From: Falsiroseomonas ponticola
Lineage (GTDB): Bacteria; Pseudomonadota; Alphaproteobacteria; Acetobacterales; Acetobacteraceae
Length of the DNA stretch: 64,000 nt
Direction: 5' to 3'
Assembly: GCF_016805305.1 (NCBI RefSeq)
Contig: NZ_JAERQN010000016.1
Span: 1-64,000 of the forward strand
Part shown: in pieces, positions 53,367 to 62,466 of the stretch
Layout of the letters: every line of letters begins with the position of its first letter
Numbering within the stretch: the stretch's first letter is position 1
The notes under the pieces: generated by a model
Told to the model about the DNA's origin: nothing
Database searches by the model: none
What the model saw: only the letters and a program-made list of their open reading frames with translations
Made by a program: the position numbers and the translations under genes

Positions 53367-54305
53367 GTGAGCGGCGCGAGCACCCTGCCGGCCGACGTCG
53401 CACTCGGCACCGCCGAGCGCCGGCGGGGAAGGCGGCGGGCGGCGCTGTCCCGCACCGCGACGGCGGGCGGCTTCCTGCTGCCCGCCACGCTTCTGTTCAC
53501 CCTTTTCGTCGTGCTGCCGGTGGTGGAGGCGGCCTGGTACAGCTTCTACCGCTGGAACGGCTACGGCACGCCGACGAACTGGGTGGGCTGGCGGAACTAC
53601 GAATTGCTGTTCAGCAACGCCGTCTTCGCCTCCGCCGCCACCAACACGATGATGGTGGTCGCGGTCTCCCTGTTGCTGCAACTGCCGCTGGCGCTGTGGC
53701 TGGCGATGCTGGTGGCGCGCGGCGGGCGCGGCAGCACGATCTTCCGCACCATCTTCTTCCTGCCCTATGTGCTGGGGGAGGTCGCGGCCGGCCTGATCTG
53801 GCGCTTCATCTTCGATGGCAATGTCGGGCTGATCGCCGCCGCCGCGCGCGCCCTGGGCTTCGAGCCGCCCTTCCTCCTCGCCGATCCCGACATGGCGATC
53901 TACACGATCCTTGCCGTCGTGGTCTGGAAGTACTTCGGCTTCCACATGATGATCTATGTCGCGGGGCTGCAGGACATCCCGCGGGAGTTGAAGGAAGCCG
54001 CGGCGATCGACGGTGCCTCGCGCTGGCAGTCCTTCCGCTACGTCATCCTGCCGATGCTGTGGCCGGCGATCCGCATCTCCATCTTCTTTTCCGTCGTCGG
54101 ATCGCTGCAGCTCTTCGACGTGGTGATGCCGCTGACGGGCGGCGGGCCCTCCAACGCCACGCATACCGTGGTCAGCTTCCAATACACCTTCGGCATCACA
54201 CGCATGAACATCGGCTTCGGCAGCGCGGTCGGCGTGGTGCTCTTCCTGGTCTGCGTCGGCTTCACGCTGCTCTACCGGCGCTTCGTGCTGCGGGAGCGTG
54301 ATTGA
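53367..54305 (+). CDS. CUT1-type sugar ABC transporter permease 1 (MalF-like)
   Basis: A 312-residue permease with six predicted membrane segments starting at FLLPATLLFTLFVVLPVVEA. The MalF-type EAA motif ELKEAAAIDGASRWQSFRYV contacts the ATPase. The start is a GTG at 53367 with AGGAGGAGGCGGG upstream. Its TGA shares a base with the ATG of the second permease gene. No ATPase gene accompanies it. Confidence 0.92.
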   Translation: MSGASTLPADVALGTAERRRGRRRAALSRTATAGGFLLPATLLFTLFVVLPVVEAAWYSFYRWNGYGTPTNWVGWRNYELLFSNAVFASAATNTMMVVAVSLLLQLPLALWLAMLVARGGRGSTIFRTIFFLPYVLGEVAAGLIWRFIFDGNVGLIAAAARALGFEPPFLLADPDMAIYTILAVVVWKYFGFHMMIYVAGLQDIPRELKEAAAIDGASRWQSFRYVILPMLWPAIRISIFFSVVGSLQLFDVVMPLTGGGPSNATHTVVSFQYTFGITRMNIGFGSAVGVVLFLVCVGFTLLYRRFVLRERD

Positions 54306-55126
54306 TGCGCGACGAATCGCCGCTGCTCCGCTACCTCTCTTTGCTGCTGGTCGCGGGCTTCGTGCTCGTGCCCCTCCTCACCGTCGCCATCGGCGGTTTC
54401 AAGACCATGGGCGAGCTGCGGGTGAACCCCTTCGGCCTGCCGGAATCCTGGTTCCCCGACAACTACCTCTCCTCCCTCTTCAGCCAGCGGCTTTGGCTCT
54501 CCCTCGGCAATTCGGTGCTGCTGGCGCTGGGGACGGTGGTGCTGACGCTCATCGTCTCCACCATGGCGGCCTTCGCCTTTGCGCAGATCCATTTCCTTGG
54601 AAAGAAGCTGCTCTTCTCCTATTTCCTGATGGGGCTGCTCTTCCCCGCCGCGACGGCCATCCTGCCGCTCTTTATCCGCGTGCGGAATCTCGGCCTGCTC
54701 GACACCTATTGGGGCGTCATCCTGCCGCAAACCGCCTTCGGACTCGGCATGGCCATCCTGCTGCTCTGGGGATTCTTCCGGCAATTGCCAGAGGCGCTGT
54801 GGGATGCCGCCACCATCGATGGCTGCGGCTATGCGCGCTTCCTCTGGCATGTGGTGCTGCCGCTATCGCGACCGATCCTGGCGACGGTCGCGGTCTTCTC
54901 CCTCGTGCATAGCTGGAACAGCTACCTGCTGCCGCTGACGCTGCTGAACTCGTCCCGCTCCTATCCCTGGACGCTCACCATCATGGATTTCGCCGGCGAA
55001 TACTCCACCGACTGGCCGATGATCCTGGCCTTCATCACCTTGACGCTCGTCCCCGCCGTGGTCTTCTTCCTTGTCGCGCAGAAGCAGATCGTCGCCGGGC
55101 TCACGAGCGGTGCCGTGAAGGGCTGA
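54305..55126 (+). CDS. CUT1-type sugar ABC transporter permease 2 (MalG-like)
   Basis: A 273-residue permease with the EAA motif ALWDAATIDGCGYARFLWHV. The N-terminal LRYLSLLLVAGFVLVPLLTV helix and the C-terminal QKQIVAGLTSGAVKG are typical of MalG-like subunits. I use the ATG at 54305 (TGATG overlap with permease 1); an in-frame TTG is one codon upstream. Works with permease 1 and an ATPase encoded elsewhere, perhaps a shared MsmK/UgpC-type subunit (inference). Confidence 0.92.
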   Translation: MRDESPLLRYLSLLLVAGFVLVPLLTVAIGGFKTMGELRVNPFGLPESWFPDNYLSSLFSQRLWLSLGNSVLLALGTVVLTLIVSTMAAFAFAQIHFLGKKLLFSYFLMGLLFPAATAILPLFIRVRNLGLLDTYWGVILPQTAFGLGMAILLLWGFFRQLPEALWDAATIDGCGYARFLWHVVLPLSRPILATVAVFSLVHSWNSYLLPLTLLNSSRSYPWTLTIMDFAGEYSTDWPMILAFITLTLVPAVVFFLVAQKQIVAGLTSGAVKG

Positions 55127-55158
55127 TGCCCGACCAAAAGACCGGAGGAAACAACGAT

Positions 55159-56214
55159 ATGCGGACCATCAAGGGCCCTGCCATCTTCCTCGCCCAGTTC
55201 GCGGGTGACGCCGACCCCTACAACAGCCTGGCCGGCATGGCGCGCTGGGCCGCCGGCCATGGCTACAAGGGCGTGCAGATCCCCTCCTGGGACGGGCGCC
55301 TCTTCGACCTCGCCAAGGCCGCGGAGAGCCGCGGCTATTGCGAGGAGGTGCTGGGCATCCTGGGCCAGCACGGCTTGGCGCTGACGGAGCTGTCCACCCA
55401 TCTCCAGGGCCAGCTTGTCGCCGTGCATCCCGCCTATGACCTCGCCTTCGATGGCTTCGCGGCGCCGGAGGTGCGGGGCAAGCCGCAGGCGCGCCAGGCC
55501 TGGGCGGTGGAGCAGATGAAGCTGGCGGCGCGGGCTTCGCGCAACCTCGGCCTGACGGCGCATGCCACCTTCTCCGGCGCGCTCGCCTGGCCCTTCATCT
55601 ATCCCTGGCCGCAGCGCCCGGCAGGCCTGGTGGAGGCGGCCTTCGACGAACTCGCCGCGCGCTGGCGCCCCATCCTCGATGCCTTCGACGAAGCCGGCGT
55701 CGATGTCTGCTACGAGATCCATCCGGGCGAGGACCTGCATGACGGTGCGAGCTTCGAGATGTTCCTCGAGCGCGTCGGCAACCACCCCCGCTGCAACATC
55801 CTCTTTGATCCCAGCCATTTCGTGCTGCAGCAGCTCGACTATCTCGACTACATCGACATCTACCACCAGCGCATCCGCGCCTTCCACGCGAAGGACGCTG
55901 AGTTCAATCCGACCGGGCGGCAGGGCGTCTATGGCGGCTTCCAGCCCTGGGTGAAGCGGGCGGGCCGCTTCCGGTCCCTGGGCGACGGGCAGGTCGATTT
56001 CGCGGCGATCTTCTCCAAGCTCTCGCAATACGGCTACGACGGCTGGGCGGTGCTGGAATGGGAATGCTGCATCAAGGACAGCGAACAGGGCGCCGCGGAA
56101 GGCGCGCCCTTCATCGCCAACCACATCATCCAGGTGGCGTCGCGCGCTTTCGATGACTTCGCCGCCAGCGGCGTGGACATGGCGACCAACCGCAAGCTGC
56201 TGGGGATCGGCTGA
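55159..56214 (+). CDS. Sugar phosphate isomerase/epimerase, xylose isomerase-like TIM barrel
   Basis: A 351-residue AP-endonuclease-2/xylose-isomerase-like TIM-barrel protein. Likely metal-site segments are VCYEIHPGEDLHDG, NILFDPSHFVLQQLDYLDYI, AFHAKDAEF and WAVLEWECC. It is not the true xylose isomerase, which is encoded at 58875; ketose epimerase or sugar-acid isomerase roles are possible. A GGAGGAAA 8 bases upstream picks the ATG at 55159 over the one at 55126 that overlaps the permease stop. It and the next dehydrogenase resemble common sugar-oxidation pairs. Confidence 0.9.
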   Translation: MRTIKGPAIFLAQFAGDADPYNSLAGMARWAAGHGYKGVQIPSWDGRLFDLAKAAESRGYCEEVLGILGQHGLALTELSTHLQGQLVAVHPAYDLAFDGFAAPEVRGKPQARQAWAVEQMKLAARASRNLGLTAHATFSGALAWPFIYPWPQRPAGLVEAAFDELAARWRPILDAFDEAGVDVCYEIHPGEDLHDGASFEMFLERVGNHPRCNILFDPSHFVLQQLDYLDYIDIYHQRIRAFHAKDAEFNPTGRQGVYGGFQPWVKRAGRFRSLGDGQVDFAAIFSKLSQYGYDGWAVLEWECCIKDSEQGAAEGAPFIANHIIQVASRAFDDFAASGVDMATNRKLLGIG

Positions 56215-56215
56215 G

Positions 56216-57397
56216 ATGGTGATCGAGGCAGGCAGGGACGGCGCGGCGGGACGGCGGCTGCGCCTCGGTATGGTCGGCGGCGGGCAGGGGGCCTTCATCG
56301 GCGCCGTGCACCGCATCGCCGCCCGGCTGGATGACCGGTATGAGCTGGTGGCCGGCGCGCTCTCCTCCGACCCCGATCGCGCCCGCGCCAGCGCCGCCGA
56401 CCTGCACATCGCGCCCGACCGCGCCTATGCGGATTACGAGGCGATGGCGGAGGCCGAGGCCGCGCGGCCCGATGGCATCGACGTGGTCGCGATCGTCACG
56501 CCAAACCACCGGCATGCCGGGCCCGTGCAGGCCTTCGCGCGGCGCGGCATCCATGTGATCTGCGACAAGCCGCTGACGCATCGGCTGGAGGATGCGGAAG
56601 CGCTGGCTGCGATGCTGGCGCGCACCGACGTCATCTTCGGCCTGACGCACAACTACACGGGCTATCCCCTGGTGCGGCAGGCGCGGGAGATGGTGGCGCA
56701 AGGTGACCTCGGCGCGCTGCGTGTCGTGCAGGTGGAATATCCGCAGGACTGGCTGACCACGCGGCTGGAGGAGACCGGCCAGAAGCAGGCGGCCTGGCGG
56801 ACCGATCCCGAACGGTCGGGCGCCGCGGGCTGCGCCGGCGATATCGGCACCCATGCCTTCAACCTGGCCGAATTCGTCACCGGGCTTCGCTGCGAAAGCC
56901 TGGCAGCCGAACTCACCCGCTTCGTGCCGGGCCGGCAGCTCGACGACAACGCCCACATGATGCTGCGCTTCGCCGGCGGCGCGCGGGGCATGCTGTGGTC
57001 GTCGCAGGTCGCGCCGGGCAACGAGAACGGCCTGAAGCTCCGCGTCTATGGGGAGAAGGGCGGGCTGGAGTGGCACCAGGAACAGCCCAACACGCTGCGC
57101 CACACGCCCTTCGGCGAACCGTCCCGGCTGATCAGCCGCTCCGGCGCCGGTTCCTCCGCCGTGGCCGGCCATGCCAGCCGCATCCCGGCCGGGCATCCCG
57201 AGGGCTATCTGGAAGGCTTCGCGCAGCTCTACCGCGACCTGGCGGAGCAGATCACGGCCCGGATCGACGGGCGCGACCCCGACCCTGCCTGCCTGCTGGT
57301 GCCCGGCATCGCGGAGGGGCTGCGCGGCATGCGGTTCATCGCGGCCGCGGTGGCTTCGAGCCAGCGCGACGCCGCCTGGACGGACATTCCCGCCTGA
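56216..57397 (+). CDS. Gfo/Idh/MocA family oxidoreductase
   Basis: A 393-residue NAD(P)-dependent dehydrogenase. The nucleotide site is LRLGMVGGGQGAFIGAVHRI; VICDKPLTHRLEDAEAL contains the DKP-type catalytic lysine motif, and CAGDIGTHAFNLAEFVTG holds the D-x3-H pair of the family. The ATG at 56216 is 1 base beyond the epimerase stop; an earlier in-frame start lies over that gene. It may oxidise the transported sugar or its derivative before the kinase step. Confidence 0.91.
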   Translation: MVIEAGRDGAAGRRLRLGMVGGGQGAFIGAVHRIAARLDDRYELVAGALSSDPDRARASAADLHIAPDRAYADYEAMAEAEAARPDGIDVVAIVTPNHRHAGPVQAFARRGIHVICDKPLTHRLEDAEALAAMLARTDVIFGLTHNYTGYPLVRQAREMVAQGDLGALRVVQVEYPQDWLTTRLEETGQKQAAWRTDPERSGAAGCAGDIGTHAFNLAEFVTGLRCESLAAELTRFVPGRQLDDNAHMMLRFAGGARGMLWSSQVAPGNENGLKLRVYGEKGGLEWHQEQPNTLRHTPFGEPSRLISRSGAGSSAVAGHASRIPAGHPEGYLEGFAQLYRDLAEQITARIDGRDPDPACLLVPGIAEGLRGMRFIAAAVASSQRDAAWTDIPA

Positions 57398-58878
57398 TGC
57401 ATCTCGGCCTCGATCTCGGCACCTCCGGCGTGAAGGCCGTGCTGACCGGCGCGGCGGGGGAGGTGCTGGCCCAGGCGACGGCGCCACTCAGCCTGTCCAA
57501 TCCGCATCCGTTGTGGAGCGAGCAGGACCCTCGCGACTGGTGGGACGCGACCGTCGCCGCCATCGCCGCGCTGCGCGGGCAGCGGGACCTGTCCGGCCTG
57601 CGCGGCATCGGTATCGCGGGCCAGATGCATGGCGCCGTGCTGCTGGACGGGGCGGAGCAGGTGCTGCGCCCCGCCATCCTGTGGAATGACGGGCGCAGCC
57701 ACGCGGAATGCCGGGCGCTGGAGGCGGCGGAGCCGCGGTCCCGCGCCATCACCGGCAACCTCGCCATGCCGGGCTTCACCGCGCCCAAGCTGCTCTGGGT
57801 ACGGCACCATGAGCCCGAAATCTTCGCCCGCACGCGCCGCGTTCTGCTGCCCAAGGACTGGCTGCGCCTGCGCCTGACCGGGGAGGCGGTGTCGGAGATG
57901 TCGGACGCCGCCGGCACGCTGTGGCTCGACGTGGCGGCAAGGCGCTGGTCTCCCGAGATGCTGGCGGCGACGGGGCTCGACCTTTCCCACATGCCGCGTC
58001 TGGTGGAGGGCACGGAGGTCGCCGGCCGGCTGCGCGCCGATGTCGCGGCGCAACTCGGCCTGCCGGCGGGCATCCCGGTGGCGGGCGGCGCCGGGGACAA
58101 TGCCGGCGGCGCGGTCGGCATCGGCTGCGTGGCGCCCGGCGATGCCTTCGTCTCGCTCGGCACCTCCGGCGTCGTCTTCGTCAGCGACAAGGGCTTCCTG
58201 CCCGACCCCGAACGCGCCGTGCACGCCTTCTGCCACTGTCTGCCGGATACCTGGCACCGCATGTCGGTCATCCTCTCCGCCGCCGCCTCCCTCGCCTGGC
58301 TGGCGCGGGCCACGGCCACGCCGGAAGCGGCGCTGCTGGCGGAGATGGAAGGGGAGGGGCTGCGCGCCGAAGGGCGTCTTGTCTTCCTGCCCTACCTCTC
58401 CGGGGAGAGGACGCCGCACAACGACGCCGCCGCCACGGGCACCTTCTTCGGCCTGCATGGCAGCACCAGCCGCGCAGACCTGACCCGCGCGGTGCTGGAA
58501 GGCGTCGCCTTCGCGCTGGCCGATGGGGTGGAGGCACTGGAGGCCGCGGGACCGCGCATCCCGTCGCTGACCGCGATCGGCGGCGGCGCGCGCAGCGCCG
58601 CCTGGCTCCGCATCCTCGCCGCCACGCTCGGCCGGCCGATCCTGGCGACGGCGGGGGCGGAGGTCGGGCCCGCCCTCGGCGCCGCAAGGCTGGCGCGCAT
58701 CGCCTGCGGCGACGGCACGGTGGCGGAGACCTGCGTGAAGCCGCCCGTCGCCGCCTGCCACGAAGCGGATCCCGCGCTCGCCGCCTCGCTTCTCAACCGG
58801 CGCGAGGCATACCGACGCCTCTATCCGGCGCTGCGTGACGTTTTCGCCGACACCGCCCGCATGGAACAGCCCGCATGA
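57397..58878 (+). CDS. xylB: Xylulokinase
   Basis: A 493-residue FGGY-family kinase that phosphorylates D-xylulose to xylulose 5-phosphate. Motifs are the N-terminal phosphate loop [54 protein letters not shown], the catalytic [14 protein letters not shown] and [14 protein letters not shown]. The length is normal for XylB. It overlaps the dehydrogenase stop by one base (TGATG) and the xylA start by 4 bases (ATGA), so the two xylose enzymes are coupled. Confidence 0.94.
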   Translation: MHLGLDLGTSGVKAVLTGAAGEVLAQATAPLSLSNPHPLWSEQDPRDWWDATVAAIAALRGQRDLSGLRGIGIAGQMHGAVLLDGAEQVLRPAILWNDGRSHAECRALEAAEPRSRAITGNLAMPGFTAPKLLWVRHHEPEIFARTRRVLLPKDWLRLRLTGEAVSEMSDAAGTLWLDVAARRWSPEMLAATGLDLSHMPRLVEGTEVAGRLRADVAAQLGLPAGIPVAGGAGDNAGGAVGIGCVAPGDAFVSLGTSGVVFVSDKGFLPDPERAVHAFCHCLPDTWHRMSVILSAAASLAWLARATATPEAALLAEMEGEGLRAEGRLVFLPYLSGERTPHNDAAATGTFFGLHGSTSRADLTRAVLEGVAFALADGVEALEAAGPRIPSLTAIGGGARSAAWLRILAATLGRPILATAGAEVGPALGAARLARIACGDGTVAETCVKPPVAACHEADPALAASLLNRREAYRRLYPALRDVFADTARMEQPA

Positions 58879-60188
58879 GCACCGCCTTCGACCACCTGCC
58901 GCACCTCCGCTACGCCGGCCCGGACGCCACGGGGCCCTTCGCGCTGCGGCACTACGATGCCAGCCGCGTCGTGCTGGGCCGCACCATGGCGGAATGGCTG
59001 CGCCCCTCCGTCGCCTATTGGCATTCCTTCGTCGGCACCGGCGCCGATCCCTTCGGCGCGCCGACCATGGACCGCCCCTGGTTCGGCGCATCCGATCCGA
59101 TGGAAGGCGCGCGCATGAAGGCCGAGGCGGCCTTCGCCTTCATGGAGCGCCTCGGCCTGCCCTTCTTCTGCTTCCACGACCGGGACGTGGCGCCGGAGGG
59201 GGCCACGCTGCGGGAGAGCAACGCCAACCTCGACCGGATGCTGGAGGTGGTGCAGACTCACATGGCCCGCACCGGCATCGCGCTGCTCTGGGGCACGGCC
59301 AACCTCTTCAGCCATCCCCGCTACATGGCCGGCGCCGCCACCAACCCGGACCCCGAGGTCTTTGCCTTCGCCGCCGGCCAGGTGAAGCATGTGCTGGAGG
59401 CGACGCACCGCCTGGGCGGTGCCAACTACGTGCTCTGGGGCGGTCGCGAAGGCTACGATACGCTGCTCAACACCGACCTGGCGCGGGAGGATGCGCAACT
59501 CGGACGCTTCCTCAACCTCGTCGTCGATCACAAGCACCGGATCGGCTTCAAGGGCACCATCCTGATCGAGCCCAAGCCCATGGAGCCCACCAAGCACCAA
59601 TACGACCGCGATGTCGCGACGGTGTACGGCTTCCTCGCCCGGCACGGCCTGGCGAAGGAGGTGAAGGTGAACATCGAGGCCAACCACGCGACACTCGCCG
59701 GCCACAGCTTCGAGCATGAGATCGCAACCGCCGCCGCGCTCGGCATCCTCGGCTCGCTCGACATGAACCGGGGCGATCCGCAGAATGGCTGGGACACCGA
59801 CCAGTTCCCGAACAATGCGCAGGATTTGTCGCTGGCGATGCTGGAGGTGGTTCGCGCCGGCGGCCTCGGCACGGGCGGCATCAACTTCGACGCCAAGATC
59901 AGGCGCCAGAGCATCGACGCCGAGGATTTGATGCACGCCCATGCCGGCGGCCTCGATTGCTGCGCGCGCGCCCTGCTGATCGCTGAACGCATCGTGCAGG
60001 ACGGCACGCTCGACCGGCTGCGGGCCGAACGCTACGCGGGCTGGGATGCGCCGACGGGGCGGGCGATCCTGGAAGGCCGCATGGGGCTCGATGCGCTGGC
60101 GGCGCATGCAGAAGCCGGTGGCGCCGGCCCCGCGCCCCGCAGCGGCCGCCAGGAAGCGCTGGAAAACCTGGCCGCGCGCTTCGCCTGA
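58875..60188 (+). CDS. xylA: Xylose isomerase
   Basis: A 437-residue class II xylose isomerase that converts D-xylose to D-xylulose. Diagnostic blocks are [14 protein letters not shown] with the catalytic His, [46 protein letters not shown] and [20 protein letters not shown] with the metal-binding acids. The length is typical of class II. It overlaps xylB by 4 bases, making isomerase and kinase a coupled pair downstream of the sugar transporter. Confidence 0.97.
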   Translation: MSTAFDHLPHLRYAGPDATGPFALRHYDASRVVLGRTMAEWLRPSVAYWHSFVGTGADPFGAPTMDRPWFGASDPMEGARMKAEAAFAFMERLGLPFFCFHDRDVAPEGATLRESNANLDRMLEVVQTHMARTGIALLWGTANLFSHPRYMAGAATNPDPEVFAFAAGQVKHVLEATHRLGGANYVLWGGREGYDTLLNTDLAREDAQLGRFLNLVVDHKHRIGFKGTILIEPKPMEPTKHQYDRDVATVYGFLARHGLAKEVKVNIEANHATLAGHSFEHEIATAAALGILGSLDMNRGDPQNGWDTDQFPNNAQDLSLAMLEVVRAGGLGTGGINFDAKIRRQSIDAEDLMHAHAGGLDCCARALLIAERIVQDGTLDRLRAERYAGWDAPTGRAILEGRMGLDALAAHAEAGGAGPAPRSGRQEALENLAARFA

Positions 60189-60193
60189 TTGCA

Positions 60194-60210
60194 TCCTCCG
60201 CGCCGGAGGA
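60194..60210 (+). promoter_or_regulatory. Hairpin sequestering the ribosome-binding site of the 60218 regulator gene
   Basis: TCCTCCG at 60194-60200 is exactly complementary to CGGAGGA at 60204-60210 with a 3-base CGC loop. The second arm is the Shine-Dalgarno sequence of the downstream ATG at 60218 (7 bases spacing). Folded, the 7-bp hairpin would hide it. It lies in the 29-base gap after xylA. Confidence 0.5.
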
Positions 60211-60217
60211 GTCGTGA

Positions 60218-61855
60218 ATGGCACGGCGGATCGAGCTTCTCGTCGGCGCGGCCATCGGCCTTGGCATGACCGCCCGCGCCGCGGCCGATGGCGGCGCGGA
60301 TTTCCTGCTGGCGCTGAGCGCCGGGCGGCTGCGCGTCATGGGCGCGCCGTCGCTCGCCGCGATGCTGCCGATCCGCGACAGCAACGCCTTCACCGATGAT
60401 TTCGCGCGCAGCGAGATCCTGGACCGCGTCGCCATCCCCGTCTTCTTCGGCGCCGCCGCCTGCGACCCGCGCATGTCGGTGGAGGCGCTGCTCGGCCGTA
60501 TCCGGGATGCGGGCTACCAGGGTGTGGCGAACTTCCCCACCGCCATCCACCACGACGGTGCCTTCCGCGCGGCGCTGGAACAGGCCGGTCTCGGCTTCGG
60601 GCGGGAGGTCGAGCTGATCCGCGCCGCGCCGCGCTTCGGGCTCGCGACGCTCGGCTATGCCAAGACCCGGGCGGAGGCGGATGCGCTGGTGGATGCCGGG
60701 GTGGGCCGGCTCTGCCTCAACTTCGGCTGGAATTCCGGCGGCAGCCAGGGCGTGCCGAGCGGCGTGCCGATCGACCAGGCGGCGGAACGCGCCAGGCGGG
60801 TCTTCGCCCATGTCCGCCGCCGGGCGCCGGGCACGCTCTGCTTCGTCGAAGGCGGGCCGATCGTGGGGCCGGGCCACCTGATGCAGGTCTGCGATGCGTC
60901 CCGCGCCGATGGCTATGTCGGCGGATCGACGCTCGACCGGCTGCCGCTCGAGATGTCGGTGATGCAAACGACCTCCGCCTTCAAGACGGCCACGTTGCTG
61001 CGCGACGAACCGGCGGGGGAGGCGGAGCGACTGCCGGGGCTGGCCGGGCGATCCCAGGCCATGCGGCAGCTGGCCGCGCGGGTGGCGCGGCTGGTCGCCA
61101 CCGACCTGCCCATCCTGGTGGAGGGCGAGCCCGGATCGGGGCGGACGACCGTCGCCCGCGCGATCCACCAGGGCAGCCGCCGCGCCGGGCCGCTGACGCT
61201 GCTCGACGCGCGGGAGAATATCGGCCCGCGGCTGTTCGGCGGCGGCGGGCCCGCCGCGCTGCTGGCGCTGCGCCACAGCACGGTCGTGGTGGAGAACGCC
61301 GATGCGCTGCCGCCGACGCTGCGGACGCAGCTGGCGGACTGGATCGAGCGCGGCACCTTCGAACGCTTCGCCAAGCCCGGCGAGCGTGTGCCCCGCGCAA
61401 GGCTGGTGCTGACCCATCCCCCGGGCGGAGAGGCGCTGGCGCGCTCCCTCTCCGCCCAGCGCCTGGTGGTGCCCCCGCTGCGGGAGCGGCTGGACGACCT
61501 GCCGCTGCTGGCCAGGGCCATGCTGCGTGGCCTGCATCGCGGATCGGGGGAGCTGGACCCCGGCGTGCTGCGCTTCCTCATGGCCCGCAGCTGGCCCGGC
61601 AACCTGCGCGAGCTGGCCCATGTGCTGACCCGTGCCGCGACCGAGGCGCCGGGCGGGCGAATCACGCTGGCGGCGCTGGAGGCGCAGCTGGGGCCGGCCA
61701 GCGCGGTCTCGGCGCCATCACCGACGGATGAGCGGAGCTGGATCCTGGACGCGCTGCGGCGCCACCGCTTCCGGCGAGGAGAGACCGCGGCCTTCCTCGG
61801 CATCGGCCGCAAGACGCTCTACAACCGGATGCGGCGCCTCGGCATCGAGACCTGA
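60218..61855 (+). CDS. PEP-hydrolase/TIM-barrel domain fused to degenerate sigma-54-type AAA+ and Fis HTH
   Basis: A 545-residue, probably cytoplasmic regulator. Residues 1-265 match the PEP-hydrolase/TIM-barrel family (AACDPRMSVEALLGRIRDAG, GVANFPTA, FVEGGPIVGPGHLMQVC), here perhaps a sensor. Residues 275-470 resemble a sigma-54 activator: Walker A GEPGSGRTT at 303-311, LRERLDDLP at 421-429 and WPGNLREL at 459-466. The GAFTGA loop is absent: PRLFG at 337-341 is followed by GGGPAALLALRHS, and the Walker B DE is EN (VVVENAD at 356-362). Residues 508-541 form a Fis-type HTH (AAFLGIGRKTLYNRMRRLGI). It may be a sigma-54-independent DNA-binding regulator. The ATG has GGAGGA upstream. Confidence 0.85.
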   Translation: MARRIELLVGAAIGLGMTARAAADGGADFLLALSAGRLRVMGAPSLAAMLPIRDSNAFTDDFARSEILDRVAIPVFFGAAACDPRMSVEALLGRIRDAGYQGVANFPTAIHHDGAFRAALEQAGLGFGREVELIRAAPRFGLATLGYAKTRAEADALVDAGVGRLCLNFGWNSGGSQGVPSGVPIDQAAERARRVFAHVRRRAPGTLCFVEGGPIVGPGHLMQVCDASRADGYVGGSTLDRLPLEMSVMQTTSAFKTATLLRDEPAGEAERLPGLAGRSQAMRQLAARVARLVATDLPILVEGEPGSGRTTVARAIHQGSRRAGPLTLLDARENIGPRLFGGGGPAALLALRHSTVVVENADALPPTLRTQLADWIERGTFERFAKPGERVPRARLVLTHPPGGEALARSLSAQRLVVPPLRERLDDLPLLARAMLRGLHRGSGELDPGVLRFLMARSWPGNLRELAHVLTRAATEAPGGRITLAALEAQLGPASAVSAPSPTDERSWILDALRRHRFRRGETAAFLGIGRKTLYNRMRRLGIET

Positions 61856-62448
61856 CCGCTGGCGGTGGCCGCCCAGGCCAGCGCCTCCCCGCCCTCGATC
61901 GCGACATGGCCGGCAAGGTCGGCCCACCATGCCTGCGGGTCGGGCGGCGGCAAGAGGCCCGGATGCAGCAGGATGCGCCGGTGGCCGGCGGCGAGCGCGG
62001 CATCGGCGCCGCGGCGCGTGACGGCGCAGGCGATGGTGGCGAAGCCGGCCTCCCCCAGCCGCTGGAGGAGACGGAACTCGGCCTCTGCCCGGTAGCCGAC
62101 GGCGGCGAGCGCGGCCGCGGTCTCCCCCTCGAACAGCTGCACCGTCGGGTAGTTGACCACGGCGGTGATGCCCGCCTGGCGCAGCGCCGCCACCATGTCC
62201 GCGAGGCGGAGGAAGGGGTCGCAGGCGAAGAGGCCGGCGATGGGCGGCGCGCTGCGGAAGGGGCGCCTGGCCTGCAGCGCGGCGCGGAGCGCGCCGTTGA
62301 TGTCCAGCACGGGCAGCAGCGCGACCAGGGGCCAGCTCTCCGGCGGGAAGGGCTCCAGCGCGGGCAGAAAGACGCTGCGGGCGCGCCGCTGCGGGCTCAA
62401 GGCGTCGAGCCGGGCCTCAGGTTGAAGGACGGTGGGGTGCGGGGGCAT
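61819..62448 (-). CDS. Stand-alone PEP-hydrolase/TIM-barrel-like protein, relative of the 60218 N-terminal domain
   Basis: A 209-residue protein that aligns by eye with the N-terminal domain of the facing regulator: LVALLPVLDINGAL, LFACDPFLRLADMVAALRQA, GITAVVNYPTVQLFEGE, FRLLQRLGEAGFATIACAVT and RRILLHPG correspond to LAAMLPIRDSNAF, AACDPRMSVEALLGRIRDAG, GVANFPTAIHHDG, LIRAAPRFGLATLGYAKT and GRLCLNFG. It lacks the first strand and the last part of the barrel, so it is either truncated or dependent on a partner. No function is known to me. Its 3' end overlaps the regulator gene by 37 bases. No strong ribosome site precedes the ATG at 62448. Confidence 0.75.
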   Translation of the reverse strand: MPPHPTVLQPEARLDALSPQRRARSVFLPALEPFPPESWPLVALLPVLDINGALRAALQARRPFRSAPPIAGLFACDPFLRLADMVAALRQAGITAVVNYPTVQLFEGETAAALAAVGYRAEAEFRLLQRLGEAGFATIACAVTRRGADAALAAGHRRILLHPGLLPPPDPQAWWADLAGHVAIEGGEALAWAATASGQVSMPRRRIRL

Positions 62449-62449
62449 G

Positions 62450-62466
62450 ACCCAATCTTACCCAAT
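62450..62466. promoter_or_regulatory. Direct repeat ACCCAAT x2, 10-bp period
   Basis: ACCCAAT occurs at 62450-62456 and 62460-62466, exactly one helical turn apart, in the 116-base divergent region between the TIM-barrel gene (start 62448) and livH (start 62565). It abuts the minus-strand ATG. It could be a binding site of the neighbouring regulator, but two 7-mers are weak evidence. Confidence 0.3.

Noticed and set aside
55159-56214. Calling this gene xylose isomerase
   Set aside because: It shares the TIM-barrel superfamily, but the true xylA with all diagnostic blocks is at 58875-60188.
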